Shown here one piece after another: positions 39,475 through 50,143 of a stretch of 53,816 bases of DNA. The DNA comes from Clostridia bacterium 41_269 (GTDB taxonomy: Bacteria; Bacillota; DTU086): contig LGEZ01000016.1 of NCBI GenBank assembly GCA_001508005.1, forward strand, positions 1 to 53,816, read 5' to 3'. Within the stretch, counting starts at the first letter, position 1; each line of letters opens with the position of its first letter. The notes beneath the pieces are model-generated. The model searched no databases. It had not been told where the DNA came from and saw nothing but the letters and a program-made list of their open reading frames with translations. The position numbers and the translations under genes are program-made.

Positions 39475-39510
39475 ATGAAAAATAGAAAATACCCTGATGG
39501 CCAGGGTATT
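39475..39510 (-). terminator. terminator of the histidine operon
   Basis: AATACCCTG (39488-39496) pairs with CAGGGTATT (39502-39510) around a 5-nt loop. On the minus strand TTTCTATTTTTC follows. Confidence 0.85.
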
Positions 39511-39534
39511 ATATAACCTCTAATGTTTTTTATT

Positions 39535-40200
39535 TTACTCTTTCCTTTTTCTCGTGCGTCTTTTCGCCAGTTCATCCATAATTTCATAAGGCTTTATACC
39601 ATGCAGAACAAGCAGTACCAAACAGTGATAAAGGAGATCTCCCATTTCATATATAACTTCTTCCCTGCTTTGATTTTTTGAACCTATGATAATCTCAGCT
39701 GCTTCCTCACCTATTTTTTTGAGTATTTTATCCTGTCCTTCATTAAAAAGATATGTTGTATAGCTTCCTTCGGGTCTTTCTTTAAACCTATTACTAATTA
39801 CCTCATATAGTTCATTTATAATACTATCATTTGATGAATAAATTTCTTTTTCATCCCCTAAATTCATAACTGTGTTGTGAAAGCAAGAATATTCCCCAGT
39901 ATGACAAGCAGGACCGTGCTGTTTTACTTTAACTAAAAGAGCATCTGCATCACAATCATAAGAAATCTGTATTACCTCCTGATAGTTGCCTGAAGTTTCC
40001 CCTTTATTCCACAGTTTTTGCCTGCTACGGCTGTAAAACCATGTTTTTTTAGTTTCAATGGTTTTTTTTAAAGCCTCTTGGTTCATGTATGCAAGCATTA
40101 AAACCTTTCCCGATGAAGCATCCTGAACCACTGCAGGTATCAATCCTCTATCGTCAAACTTTAAAATATCTATAAGGTTTTCTGCCGCAATATTTTTCAC
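39535..40200 (-). CDS. hisI: phosphoribosyl-AMP cyclohydrolase / phosphoribosyl-ATP pyrophosphatase
   Basis: A bifunctional HisIE of 221 aa. HisI occupies about residues 1-115 with the metal motif [21 protein letters not shown] and SCFHN. HisE follows ([34 protein letters not shown]) and removes pyrophosphate from PR-ATP. Together they carry out steps 2 and 3 of histidine synthesis. The start GTG overlaps the hisF stop by one base. It is the last gene of the operon. Confidence 0.95.
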   Translation of the reverse strand: MKNIAAENLIDILKFDDRGLIPAVVQDASSGKVLMLAYMNQEALKKTIETKKTWFYSRSRQKLWNKGETSGNYQEVIQISYDCDADALLVKVKQHGPACHTGEYSCFHNTVMNLGDEKEIYSSNDSIINELYEVISNRFKERPEGSYTTYLFNEGQDKILKKIGEEAAEIIIGSKNQSREEVIYEMGDLLYHCLVLLVLHGIKPYEIMDELAKRRTRKRKE

Positions 40201-40955
40201 TATCTTACCACCACCCCATGTTTTCTCAAATAATCTTTAGTCTCCTTAATGGTATATTCACCGTAATGAAATATTGATGCAGCTAACGCAGCATCAGCCT
40301 TCCCCACTGTTAAAGCCTCAAGAATGTGTGCCAGGGTTCCAGCACCCCCTGAAGCTATGACCGGAATATTTACAATTGAACTTACAGCCGCAGTTAATTC
40401 TATATCATAACCGTCCTTAGTGCCGTCTCTATCCATACTTGTAAGAAGGATCTCACCTGCACCCATCTCTTCAACCTTTTTAGCCCAATCCAAAACATCC
40501 AATCCCGTCGCTCTGCGTCCCCCATGGGTATATACTTCCCAAGAATTGGGACCATTTTTTTTGGCATCCACTGCTACGACTATACATTGAGTGCCAAACA
40601 TTTTAGCCGCCTGGCGTATCAGCTCAGGATTTTCCACAGCCGCTGTATTTATAGAAACTTTATCCGCCCCAGCTTTCAGAATCCCCCTAATATCTTCCAA
40701 GCTGCTAATACCACCACCAATGGTAAAAGGAATAAATACATTTTCTGCTGTACGCCGCACCAAATCAATCATGGTTTTTCTTTTCTCATAGGAAGCAGTA
40801 ATATCTAAAAATACAAGCTCATCTGCTCCTTCTCTATCGTAGTATGCTGCCAGCTCCACAGGATCCCCAGCATCCCTGAGATTTATGAATCTAGTCCCTT
40901 TTACTACCCTGCCTGAAGCAACATCAAGACATGGAATTATTCTTTTAGCCAGCAT
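40200..40955 (-). CDS. hisF: imidazole glycerol phosphate synthase, cyclase subunit
   Basis: A 251-residue TIM barrel. The conserved Asp acids sit in [18 protein letters not shown] and in [16 protein letters not shown], with [13 protein letters not shown]. It cyclises PRFAR with ammonia from HisH to imidazole glycerol phosphate and AICAR. It overlaps hisA by 11 nt and hisI by 1 nt, indicating coupled translation. Confidence 0.97.
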   Translation of the reverse strand: MLAKRIIPCLDVASGRVVKGTRFINLRDAGDPVELAAYYDREGADELVFLDITASYEKRKTMIDLVRRTAENVFIPFTIGGGISSLEDIRGILKAGADKVSINTAAVENPELIRQAAKMFGTQCIVVAVDAKKNGPNSWEVYTHGGRRATGLDVLDWAKKVEEMGAGEILLTSMDRDGTKDGYDIELTAAVSSIVNIPVIASGGAGTLAHILEALTVGKADAALAASIFHYGEYTIKETKDYLRKHGVVVR

Positions 40956-41685
40956 CTTTTAAAGCACCTGCCAATCTTAAAGCTTCTTTAAAATTAATTG
41001 AGCCATCATATAAAGCCCTGCCTATAATTATTCCTTCAAGATTTGAGTATCCTAAATTAATTAAGTTCCTAATATCTTCAATGCTTGATATACCTCCTGA
41101 AACAATAACATTAAGGGAAACTTTGCTTAAGAAGTCCCTTACTGTTTCAATATTGGGCCCTGATAAGGTCCCATCACGGTCGGTGTCGGTAAATATAACT
41201 CTTTTGACACCTATATCTTCCAATTCCTCTGCAAAATCAATTATGTCCTTTTGTGCAACCTTTTCCCATCCGTGTACAGCCACTTTTCTATCCCTACTGT
41301 CTATTCCCACCAGCACTCTTTCACCAAACAAGCTGCAGGCATCCTTAACCAGTTTTCTATTATATACAGCAGCTGTGCCAAGAATAACCCTTTCAACACC
41401 CAGAGATAATATTTCTGATATGGTTTCCAGATCCCTAATTCCTCCCCCCAGCTGGAGGGGAATGCTAACTCTTTCCCTAATTTTTTTAATAATTTCAATA
41501 TTTTTGGGCATACCTGCAAAGGCTCCATCAAGATCTACCAGATGGAGCAGTGAAGCACCTGCTTCTGACCAACTGCATGCAACTTGAACTGGATCTTCCG
41601 AATAAACGGTTTCTTGGTCCACTTTCCCTTTAACTAAGCGTACACATTTTCCATTTCTTATGTCTACAGCAGGTATTATCAGCAC
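40945..41685 (-). CDS. hisA: ProFAR isomerase
   Basis: A TIM barrel paralogous to HisF, 246 aa, with [18 protein letters not shown] and [16 protein letters not shown] carrying the two catalytic Asp. GTG 41685 is chosen because the GTGCTGATAA overlap ends hisH just inside it. The frame extending to 41781 would run deep into hisH. It converts ProFAR to PRFAR. Confidence 0.95.
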   Translation of the reverse strand: MLIIPAVDIRNGKCVRLVKGKVDQETVYSEDPVQVACSWSEAGASLLHLVDLDGAFAGMPKNIEIIKKIRERVSIPLQLGGGIRDLETISEILSLGVERVILGTAAVYNRKLVKDACSLFGERVLVGIDSRDRKVAVHGWEKVAQKDIIDFAEELEDIGVKRVIFTDTDRDGTLSGPNIETVRDFLSKVSLNVIVSGGISSIEDIRNLINLGYSNLEGIIIGRALYDGSINFKEALRLAGALKDAG

Positions 41686-42299
41686 TTTTCCACCAGCTCC
41701 CCAAAATTTTTCAGCACTTTTAATCCTAAAGCGCTGCTTTTTTCTGGATGAAATTGAACTCCAAAAATATTTTCTCGGCATACAGCTGAACAGAATTCTA
41801 TGCCGTATTCAGTAGTAGCCGCCACAACATCTTCATTTAAAGGATTGACATAAAAAGAATGTACAAAATAAAAAAAGCTTTCATCTTCTATTCCCTTAAA
41901 AATAGCACATTCCCTATTTTTTCTTATTTTTATCTGATTCCAACCCATGTGAGGTACTTTAACGCTGCTGGGTAGGCGTTTTACTTCACCAGGGATCAAA
42001 TCCAAACCCTTATGCTCTCCGTCCTCAAAGCTCACAGAAAAAATAAGCTGGAGACCCAGACAAATACCTAAAAAAGGAACACCTTCAAAAACAGCTTCTT
42101 TTATGGCTTCATCGGCTCCTACTTCTTTTAGGTTTTTCATCGCATCAGAAAAAGCTCCCACCCCAGGTAAAACAATACCTTTCGCTTTTACAATTTTTCG
42201 GGGATCATTGGAAATTTCAGCTTTTATACCCATGCTCAAAAAAGCTTTCTGTACAGATAAAAGATTACCCATTCCATAATCAATAATAACAACAGCCAC
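41679..42299 (-). CDS. hisH: imidazole glycerol phosphate synthase, glutaminase subunit
   Basis: A class I glutamine amidotransferase of 206 aa. It has the nucleophile Cys in VPFLGICLGLQLIF and the His/Glu in GVQFHPEKSSALG. It opens VAVVIIDYGMGNLLSVQKAF. Of three closely spaced GTGs the third (42299) has AGGTGG 8 nt upstream and is preferred. It partners HisF. Confidence 0.95.
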   Translation of the reverse strand: MAVVIIDYGMGNLLSVQKAFLSMGIKAEISNDPRKIVKAKGIVLPGVGAFSDAMKNLKEVGADEAIKEAVFEGVPFLGICLGLQLIFSVSFEDGEHKGLDLIPGEVKRLPSSVKVPHMGWNQIKIRKNRECAIFKGIEDESFFYFVHSFYVNPLNEDVVAATTEYGIEFCSAVCRENIFGVQFHPEKSSALGLKVLKNFGELVEKC

Positions 42300-42320
42300 T
42301 TCTAACACCACCTAAGCTGT

Positions 42321-42905
42321 CTATTCCAAAAAACCTTTTGTTGAAGGAATGCCATTTCCTGCAACCAAGGCAGCTTCTTTTAATGCCCTTGCAAAGGATT
42401 TAAAAACAGCCTCCAGTATATGATGGGTATTCTTTCCAGCAAGCATTTTTATGTGAAGAGTCGTTCCTGAATTGCTACAGAAAGCACGAAGAAATTCCTC
42501 TACCAGCTCCACATCAAAACTGCCTACTCTGCTGGTACAGCATGTAACTTCATAGCTTAGATAAGACCTGCCGCTTAAATCAACAACAGACATTACAAGG
42601 GCTTCATCCATGGGTGTAACTGCAAGCCCATAGCGATTTATTCCCAATTTATCCCCCAATGCATCTTTAAAACATTGTCCCATGCATATGCCAACGTCTT
42701 CAACTGTGTGATGTCCATCTACTTCTAAATCCCCTTCAACATTAATTTTTAGATCAAACCCGCTGTGGTATGTCCAAAGTTGTAACATATGATCAAAAAA
42801 TGGCACTCCTGTTTTTCCTGTTAAATTTCCAGAACCGTCAAGAAGCAGCTCCATTTCTATATCTGTTTCTTTTGTTATCCTTTTAATTCTGCCAACCCTT
42901 TTCAT
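42321..42905 (-). CDS. hisB: imidazoleglycerol-phosphate dehydratase
   Basis: A monofunctional IGPD of 194 aa with duplicated metal motifs: FFDHMLQLWTYHSGFD, DGHHTVEDVGICMGQ and KNTHHILEAVFKSFA. The ATG at 42905 is preferred, with GGAG 6 nt upstream; an ATG at 42911 is a possible alternative. It overlaps hisD by about 23 nt. There is no fused phosphatase, so histidinol-phosphate phosphatase must be elsewhere. hisC is also absent here. Confidence 0.95.
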   Translation of the reverse strand: MKRVGRIKRITKETDIEMELLLDGSGNLTGKTGVPFFDHMLQLWTYHSGFDLKINVEGDLEVDGHHTVEDVGICMGQCFKDALGDKLGINRYGLAVTPMDEALVMSVVDLSGRSYLSYEVTCCTSRVGSFDVELVEEFLRAFCSNSGTTLHIKMLAGKNTHHILEAVFKSFARALKEAALVAGNGIPSTKGFLE

Positions 42906-44193
42906 TTCCATCTCCGTCCCTTAATCTTATTAAAACAGCCCTAGCATGAGCGTCCAAACCTTCTGCTTTTGCAAAGGAAGCTATTTTCTCTCCATCTTTA
43001 TAAAGTTTTTCCTTTTCATATCCCAAGACACCAATGTATTTTACAAAGTCCTCAACTCCTAAGGGAGAAGCAAAACGGGCTGTTCCTCCAGTAGGCAGGA
43101 TATGATTTGTTCCTCCCCAATAATCTCCTACAGGTTCAGGAGTATAAGGACCAATAAAGACTGTTCCAGCTGTTTTGATCTGTCCAAGGAGATGCAGCGG
43201 TTCCCCAACCATTATTTCTAAATGTTCCGGTGCAAAATCATTAGCTGCTTGAACTGCTTCTAAAATATCATCAGTTATAACTATCAAACCGTTATTCTCT
43301 ATGCTTTTCATTGCTATTTTCTCCCTGGGAAGACCTTTTAACTGCTGACATATTTCCAGTTTAACTTCCTCAGCAAGTCTGCCATCAGGGGTAGCAAGAA
43401 TCGCAGAGGAGTGCTCATCATGTTCTGCTTGGGACAGCATATCTGCAGCAATAAATTTAGGATTCGCGCTGGAATCAGCAATTATAAAAATCTCACTGGG
43501 ACCGGCAAGCATGTCTATATCAACTTTACCAAAAACCAATTTCTTTGCAGCAGTTACATAAATATTGCCCGGACCTGTAATTTTTAAAACAGGTTTTATA
43601 GTCTCTGTTCCATAGGCCAGTGCGGCTATGCCGTGCGCACCGCCAATTTTATATATTTCTTTGATTCCCAATTCCCATGCTGCAATAAGGGTATAAGGAG
43701 AAAGTTCACCGTTTCTGTTTGGTGGAGAAATCATTACTATTTCCTCTACACCAGCCACTATGGCTGGTATTCCGTTCATTAAAACGGAGGAAGGATAGGA
43801 AGCAGTACCACCTGGAACATATATACCAACTCTCTGCAGAGGTCGAACTAATCTTCCCCAAATTGAACCATTTTCACAATCAAGCCACGATAGGTTTATC
43901 TGCCGTTCATGATATTTCTTTATATTGACAGAAGCTTCTCTTAAAGTTTCTATAATTCGAGGATCAGCCTTCTTATATGCATTTTGGACCTCTTCTTCTG
44001 AAACCTTTATCCCAGCTTTTCTTATATCAACCTGATCAAATTTAAGGCTGTATTCTATGACTGCCCGATCTCCCCTATTCTTGACATCCTCTACTATTTT
44101 CTGAACGTAATCAATTACTTCCATTAATGCATCGTTAATATTACTTCTAAGTTTAAAAAAATCTATTTCACTGTAATGTACAGTCTTAATCAT
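42883..44193 (-). CDS. hisD: histidinol dehydrogenase
   Basis: A zinc enzyme of 436 residues that oxidises histidinol to histidine with NAD. Motifs: YVPGGTASYPSSVLM, VDMLAGPSEIFIIAD (here DIDMLAGPSEI), LSQAEHDEHSSAIL and the zinc/catalytic region FAPEHLEIM with GPYTPEPVGDY. GGAGGG lies before ATG 44193. It has normal length. Confidence 0.97.
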   Translation of the reverse strand: MIKTVHYSEIDFFKLRSNINDALMEVIDYVQKIVEDVKNRGDRAVIEYSLKFDQVDIRKAGIKVSEEEVQNAYKKADPRIIETLREASVNIKKYHERQINLSWLDCENGSIWGRLVRPLQRVGIYVPGGTASYPSSVLMNGIPAIVAGVEEIVMISPPNRNGELSPYTLIAAWELGIKEIYKIGGAHGIAALAYGTETIKPVLKITGPGNIYVTAAKKLVFGKVDIDMLAGPSEIFIIADSSANPKFIAADMLSQAEHDEHSSAILATPDGRLAEEVKLEICQQLKGLPREKIAMKSIENNGLIVITDDILEAVQAANDFAPEHLEIMVGEPLHLLGQIKTAGTVFIGPYTPEPVGDYWGGTNHILPTGGTARFASPLGVEDFVKYIGVLGYEKEKLYKDGEKIASFAKAEGLDAHARAVLIRLRDGDGNEKGWQN

Positions 44194-44195
44194 TT

Positions 44196-44879
44196 TTACC
44201 CTCCAAAATAATAATTGTGGATTTTTTCTAAAAGTTCTTGTATTTGTTCATGCTTAAGGCGATAGCTTACTCTGTTTGCCACAAGGCGGGCAGTAGCTTC
44301 AAAAATATCATCCACCGCAATCAGGCTGTTTTCCCTTAAAGTTCTGCCTGTAGAAACTATATCAACAATTGCATCCGCAAGACCTACTTGCGGAGCAAGC
44401 TCAATATTGCCGTGAAGATGTATAATCTCAGCCTGAAAACCTATTTTTTCAAAATAATCTCTAGCAACATTAGGAAACTTTGTAGCAACACGAATATGAG
44501 TAGCTCCCGAAAAAATCCTGCGGAAATCACCATCATATTCCGAATTCTTTAAAACTTTCTCAGGCAGGGCTAAAACAAATTTGCATTTTCCAAATCCTAA
44601 ATCTAATAATTCAATTATATTCCGTTTTACCTCTTCTATTATGTCTTTACCAACAATTCCTATATCCGAAGCACCATATTCTACATATGTGGGTATATCC
44701 GTTGGTCTGCAGATTATGTAACGTAGAGAAACTTCAGGATACTCAAGAAGAAGCTTTCTGGTATTGTCCTTTAAATCATCGGTCGGCAAACCTATTTTTT
44801 GGAAAAGATTAACCGCCTCTTCCAGTAATTTTCCTTTAGGAACAGCAATAGTCAAGAAATTTTGCTTCAAAATCTCCAC
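44196..44879 (-). CDS. hisG: ATP phosphoribosyltransferase, short form
   Basis: First and committed step of the pathway. At 227 aa it lacks the C-terminal regulatory domain of long HisG, so it needs HisZ, encoded just upstream. Conserved: VPKGKLLEEAVNLF, SDIGIVGKDIIEE, GLADAIVDIVSTGRTLREN. The start may be GTG 44879 or a TTG 9 nt inside; GGTGGAG sits between them, so the exact start is uncertain. Confidence 0.95.
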   Translation of the reverse strand: MEILKQNFLTIAVPKGKLLEEAVNLFQKIGLPTDDLKDNTRKLLLEYPEVSLRYIICRPTDIPTYVEYGASDIGIVGKDIIEEVKRNIIELLDLGFGKCKFVLALPEKVLKNSEYDGDFRRIFSGATHIRVATKFPNVARDYFEKIGFQAEIIHLHGNIELAPQVGLADAIVDIVSTGRTLRENSLIAVDDIFEATARLVANRVSYRLKHEQIQELLEKIHNYYFGG

Positions 44880-44881
44880 CC

Positions 44882-46063
44882 CTAATTTACTACTTCCACA
44901 TAACTTATACCTTTTTTCAGTGCATATTTTTTAAGCTGGGTTTCATCCCTATTATTTAAATCCACCTCAGCAAAGAAACCCTGCGCTCGAAGTTCCTCAG
45001 CCTTCTTAAAAACTTTATTAAAATCCCTGCCGGCAACAATACATCTTTTTTCAGCAGATCTGGGAAGCTTACCCGATGCTTCCAACACTAACAGTATCCT
45101 CTCTATACCCATAGCAAATCCCGTAGCAGGACAATTAAAGCCGAAATTACTTAAAAGATTATCGTATCTTCCACCACCGCATATGGGAAAGCCAAGATGG
45201 GGACTGTATATTTCAAAAACAATGCCGGTATAGTACTGAAAATCCCTTGTAATTCCAAGATCAATTAACATTCTATCTTCCAAACCAGCATCCTTAAGCA
45301 ATGACAAAACTTTTCTCAATACAACTAATCCTTTTCTTATTTCCGGTATATTTTCAAAATCAGAAAATTCATCAGCAAATTTTTGTGGTTTATAAATGTT
45401 GTTTAATTTTTCTAGAAGAACATAATTAGGATTATATTTTTCATTTTTTAATTTGCAAATAATTGTATTAATGGTTACATAGTCCTTTTCTGCTACTGCT
45501 TTTTTTAGCTTAGTTTTAATTTTTTCTTCCAGATTGCACAGTTCTAAAATAGAATTAAGAAGATTTGTATCACCTATCCCTATTCTAAAATCCTCAACAC
45601 CAACCTCCTGCAGAGCTCGACTGGCCAGAATGATAATTTCGGCATCAGCAAAACAACTGTCAGCGCCGATTAATTCAACTCCAGCTTGAAAAAATTCTCT
45701 ATATCTACCAGCTTGTATTTTCTCATAGCGGAAAACATTTGCAGTGTAACAAAACCTAAGGGGTAAAGACTCATTTTTTAAGTGAGAAGCAGCAAAGCGT
45801 GCAATGGGTGTGGTCATATCTGGTCTTAATGTTAAAATTTCCCCTTCCCTTCCAAAAAATCTATAAAGCTGAGTTTTTTCCTCATCGGTAAGACCCTTCG
45901 AAATTACTTTATCAAATTCTAGGGTTCCTGTAATAATTTCCTCGTATCCCCAAGAACGAAAAAGCCCTACTAGAATATTCTCTATATATCTTTTTCTCCA
46001 AGAATTTTCTGGAGCCCAATCCCTAATTCCCGATGGAGTAATTAGTTCTGCATTATTAACCAT
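44882..46063 (-). CDS. hisZ: ATP phosphoribosyltransferase regulatory subunit HisZ
   Basis: A 393-aa paralogue of histidyl-tRNA synthetase that binds histidine and regulates short HisG. Class II motifs are visible (TLRPDMTTPIARFAA, RYREFFQAGVELIG, GGGRYDNLLSNFG), but the protein lacks the anticodon-binding domain. The ATG at 46063 is preferred over TTG 46066 because GGGGTG lies 5 nt before it. It is the first gene of the operon, 47 nt after an operator-bearing promoter region. Confidence 0.95.
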   Translation of the reverse strand: MVNNAELITPSGIRDWAPENSWRKRYIENILVGLFRSWGYEEIITGTLEFDKVISKGLTDEEKTQLYRFFGREGEILTLRPDMTTPIARFAASHLKNESLPLRFCYTANVFRYEKIQAGRYREFFQAGVELIGADSCFADAEIIILASRALQEVGVEDFRIGIGDTNLLNSILELCNLEEKIKTKLKKAVAEKDYVTINTIICKLKNEKYNPNYVLLEKLNNIYKPQKFADEFSDFENIPEIRKGLVVLRKVLSLLKDAGLEDRMLIDLGITRDFQYYTGIVFEIYSPHLGFPICGGGRYDNLLSNFGFNCPATGFAMGIERILLVLEASGKLPRSAEKRCIVAGRDFNKVFKKAEELRAQGFFAEVDLNNRDETQLKKYALKKGISYVEVVN

Positions 46064-46092
46064 CAAAACACCCCAAAAATATAATTTAACGT

Positions 46093-46138
46093 TTTAGCAT
46101 GCTAAAGCAATATTAGCATGATAAACTACTCATGTCAA
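46093..46138 (-). promoter_or_regulatory. histidine operon promoter with two palindromic operator sites
   Basis: On the minus strand TTGACA (46133-46138), 17-bp spacer and TATTA-type -10 TAATAT (46110-46115) match consensus. The palindrome TTTAGCATGCTAAA (46093-46106) is perfect and lies just downstream of the -10. A near copy TTATCATGCTAA (46113-46124) overlaps the -10, its centre 19 bp (about two helical turns) away. The pattern suggests a dimeric repressor. No T-box or leader peptide is evident. Confidence 0.7.
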
Positions 46139-46176
46139 TACACCCCTTTTTCTAGGGAGCAGAACACCTTATTTTT

Positions 46177-47478
46177 TTAAAAAAACTTGTTTTCCTTTCT
46201 CTTTATTTCTTCTTTTGCTAAGTCCAAATCATAAACAGAGCACCCTTTAAATTTTAAACAGCATATGTATGATGCACTAACAGAAGCTGTCATCAAAGGA
46301 AGAGCAATATTATAGTTGTTGGATAATTCAATAACCATTATTACTGCGGTTAATGGAGCATTAAATACCCCCGCCAAAACCGCTGCAATACCTGCAGCAA
46401 TATATGTTTCATGGGAGCCAATAATATTTGGAAAAAAAACACCTGCTAAATGCGAAAACATCCCACCCAAAAGAGATCCAAGTACCAAAGAAGGTGCAAA
46501 TAACCCTCCTGAACCACCACTTCCTAATGTTATAGAAGTAGCAGCTACTTTTGCTGCTAATAGTACAATTAGCACGTCCGTTTTAAATTGGTTTTTTAAA
46601 ACTGATTCAATTGTTTCGTATCCTTCACTTAATACCTGAGGTATGAATAAAGCAAATATTCCCAGTAAAAAACCTCCAGCTATTGGGTTTAAAAATAATT
46701 TATATTCTCCATTCCTAAAACTATTCTCAGCTTTGTTTACAAAACGAATAAAAACTACTCCTAAAAAACCACCAAAAATTCCTAGAAGTAAAAATATAAA
46801 CAGCTCCTGCCAACCACCCCATATGGCATTAGGAATGTTCAACAAATGGGTATTACCCCATAGCTTTCTGTAAATTTGTGTAGAGGTTATTGATGATAAT
46901 ACAAAGTAAAGAAAAATATTTCCATTAAAACTTTTTACGATAGCTTCCATAGCAAATAATATTCCTGCTATAGGAGCATTAAATATTGCAGCTAGTCCTC
47001 CAGCAGCTCCAGCCGCAGCAGCTATTTTTAAGTTTTCATTCTTAAGTTTAAATAGCTGACCCACAGCAGAACCAACACCAGCACCTATCTGAACCATTGG
47101 ACCTTCGGGACCTACAGAACCTCCACTACCTATGCACAATGAAGAGGCTAGCGCTTCCACTGGTGCTACAAAATAAGGTATTTTCCCATCTTTAATTCTG
47201 ATAATCTTTATTACTTCAGTAACGCCATGGCCAAGATTCTTTTTTGTCAAGGTATTTTTTACTAAATAATTAACTGTTGCTAAACCTAACATAGGTATAA
47301 ATAAATAATTTAATTTACCTAAAAAAGATAGTAATTTACTTAATTCTATCCACATAACTTTATCAAAAAAATGAACAAGCCATCTAAAAATAACTGCTGA
47401 TATACCTGATAAAAATCCCACTAAAACACAGATCAATAAAATTTTTATCTGTTTTTTTATTTCTTTTGCAGTGCTCAT
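46177..47478 (-). CDS. CLC-family chloride/anion transporter
   Basis: A polytopic protein of about 433 aa with the CLC anion-pathway motifs GSGGSVGPEGP (gating Glu near residue 125), AAIFNAPIAGILFAMEA and GSGGSGGLFAPSLVLG. The equivalent of the second, proton-side glutamate of E. coli ClcA seems to be Ala (EA instead of EE). ATG 47478 is preferred over GTG 47487 on the position of GGGTGAT. It lacks CBS domains. It is transcribed in the same direction as the his operon, 110 nt upstream, separated by the his promoter. Confidence 0.92.
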   Translation of the reverse strand: MSTAKEIKKQIKILLICVLVGFLSGISAVIFRWLVHFFDKVMWIELSKLLSFLGKLNYLFIPMLGLATVNYLVKNTLTKKNLGHGVTEVIKIIRIKDGKIPYFVAPVEALASSLCIGSGGSVGPEGPMVQIGAGVGSAVGQLFKLKNENLKIAAAAGAAGGLAAIFNAPIAGILFAMEAIVKSFNGNIFLYFVLSSITSTQIYRKLWGNTHLLNIPNAIWGGWQELFIFLLLGIFGGFLGVVFIRFVNKAENSFRNGEYKLFLNPIAGGFLLGIFALFIPQVLSEGYETIESVLKNQFKTDVLIVLLAAKVAATSITLGSGGSGGLFAPSLVLGSLLGGMFSHLAGVFFPNIIGSHETYIAAGIAAVLAGVFNAPLTAVIMVIELSNNYNIALPLMTASVSASYICCLKFKGCSVYDLDLAKEEIKRKENKFF

Positions 47479-47529
47479 TATTATCACCCGTACATTATTT
47501 TTTTTAGTTCGTTAAAAAAACAATTTTTA

Positions 47530-47568
47530 CAAAAAAAGAAATCCCTGGACTTGTAGCCCAGGGATTTC
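47530..47568 (-). terminator. terminator of the oxidoreductase operon
   Basis: GAAATCCCTGG (47538-47548) pairs perfectly with CCAGGGATTTC (47558-47568); on the minus strand TTTTTTTG follows. Confidence 0.9.
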
Positions 47569-47580
47569 TATCTTTCAGTT

Positions 47581-48579
<999 letters not shown>

Positions 48580-49782
48580 TTAATCCATTTCTTCTAAGTC
48601 AAATGGGCTTACCCAGGACTGATCAGCTTCAGGCTGCTTTCCGGAATCTGCATACTCTTTTACAAGTTTGAAGATGTAGTAGAATTCTTCACGACTAAAT
48701 ACTTCTCCTCCTAATCCGCCTAAGAAGCCTAGTACTGGAATATTTGTCACACCATAAAGTGCAGCTTTTACTTCAGCTTGAACTGGGCCAGTTCTACCAG
48801 TGATACCGAAGGAATTGGAATTATCAAATACACCTACACCTTTTGCGTTAGCCAATACTTCTCTTAACTGCTTGGTTGGGAATGGACGGAATGTACGAAT
48901 TCTTGCTACACCAACTTTTTCACCTAAGTTGCGGAGTTTCTTAGCAACAACCTTTGCAGTCTCTGCATGTGCACCAATACCTACCAGGATGTAATCAGCA
49001 TCTTCTGTCATGTACTGCTCAATCCATGGATCATATTTACGTCCAAAGATTTCACCAAACTCTTTCCATACTTCTTCTACAACCTTTGGTACTTCGTCCC
49101 ACAGCTTCTTACGCTGATACTGCAACGGTGGTCCTTGTATTGGTGCAATCTGTGGACCTATAATCATTGGATCTCTTGGATCAAGTATATGATGGTTCTT
49201 ATATGGTGGTAAGAACTCATCTACTTGTGCTTGCTCTGGAATATCTACCTCGTTGAGAATATGGGATACAAAATAACCATCCATGCATGCAAACTGTGGT
49301 AACAGAACCCTTGGATCCTCACCAATTCTGTAATAAGCAATTGTGTTATCTAATGCTTCTTGAGGTGTTGATGCCCAACCCATGATCCATCCCTGGTCAC
49401 GACAAGACATTGCATCCATGTGCTCTGAACCAAAGTCTCCCGGTGGGTCTAATGTTCTATCAGCAATAGCCATTTGTACTGGTAATCTTTCACCGGAAAT
49501 TGGGGAGTAAACTTCAAATGCGTATGTTACACCAACACCAGCGCTACCTGTATAAGCTCTTGCACCTGCTGCTGAAGCGCCATATACAACGCTCAGCTGT
49601 GCGTGTTCACCTTCACCGTGTACAAACTCAGCATCTAAATCCCCATCAGCTACCATACGTGCCAGCTCGGACATGATTCCTGTATATGGACGAATTGGAT
49701 AAGAACAAATTACATCAACATTTGCCAAACGAGCTCCGTGAGCTGCAGCTACACAACCAGAAATATATTCTTTTCTACCCAT
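48580..49782 (-). CDS. 2-oxoacid:ferredoxin oxidoreductase alpha subunit with oxalate-oxidoreductase active-site residues
   Basis: A 400-aa PFOR-like alpha subunit. Where pyruvate enzymes have YPITP, this has SYPIRPYTGIMSELA with Arg at residue 31. In the next loop DRTLDPPGDFGSEHMDAM places Arg109 and Asp112. From memory these three (R31, R109, D112) are the carboxylate-binding and switch-loop residues of Moorella thermoacetica oxalate oxidoreductase. Oxalate oxidation would give two CO2 and reduced ferredoxin. AGGAGGTG lies before ATG 49782. A pyruvate or other 2-oxoacid specificity is less likely but not excluded. Confidence 0.85.
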   Translation of the reverse strand: MGRKEYISGCVAAAHGARLANVDVICSYPIRPYTGIMSELARMVADGDLDAEFVHGEGEHAQLSVVYGASAAGARAYTGSAGVGVTYAFEVYSPISGERLPVQMAIADRTLDPPGDFGSEHMDAMSCRDQGWIMGWASTPQEALDNTIAYYRIGEDPRVLLPQFACMDGYFVSHILNEVDIPEQAQVDEFLPPYKNHHILDPRDPMIIGPQIAPIQGPPLQYQRKKLWDEVPKVVEEVWKEFGEIFGRKYDPWIEQYMTEDADYILVGIGAHAETAKVVAKKLRNLGEKVGVARIRTFRPFPTKQLREVLANAKGVGVFDNSNSFGITGRTGPVQAEVKAALYGVTNIPVLGFLGGLGGEVFSREEFYYIFKLVKEYADSGKQPEADQSWVSPFDLEEMD

Positions 49783-49806
49783 TAATTATTCACCTCCTCA
49801 AGGTAA

Positions 49807-50112
49807 TTAATCTTCAAATTCTAATTCTGGTACCATTGTTATTGCTCCGGTTGGGCATTCATTGGCACATACTCCACAACCTTTACAGTATTTATAGAAG
49901 AATTCAGGTCCATTCTCTCCACGTGTAATTATTGCATCAGCGCAGAAGATCCAGCACTGCCAGCACTGTGTGCACTTTTCTGTATCCAGTACAGGACGCT
50001 GCACTTTCCAGTTACCAGTTACTTGCTTGTCGTTTTCAGTTTTCGGGCTGGGATAAGTACCAGCAAATGGCAGCTCTTCATACAATTTTAGCAACTCAGC
50101 TCTTAAACCCAT
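49807..50112 (-). CDS. 2-oxoacid:ferredoxin oxidoreductase delta (ferredoxin) subunit
   Basis: A 101-aa protein with two [4Fe-4S] ferredoxin motifs: KCTQCWQCWIFCADAI and YCKGCGVCANECPTGAI. The N-terminal 45 residues (GLRAELLKLYEELPFAGTYP) pack on the other subunits in family members. It passes electrons from the TPP site to free ferredoxin. GGGGGTG lies 8 nt before ATG 50112. It is a separate gene here, whereas my recollection of the Moorella enzyme is a fused gamma-delta chain. Confidence 0.88.
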   Translation of the reverse strand: MGLRAELLKLYEELPFAGTYPSPKTENDKQVTGNWKVQRPVLDTEKCTQCWQCWIFCADAIITRGENGPEFFYKYCKGCGVCANECPTGAITMVPELEFED

Positions 50113-50143
50113 TAACTACACCCCCTTAAATATTTCATATAAT

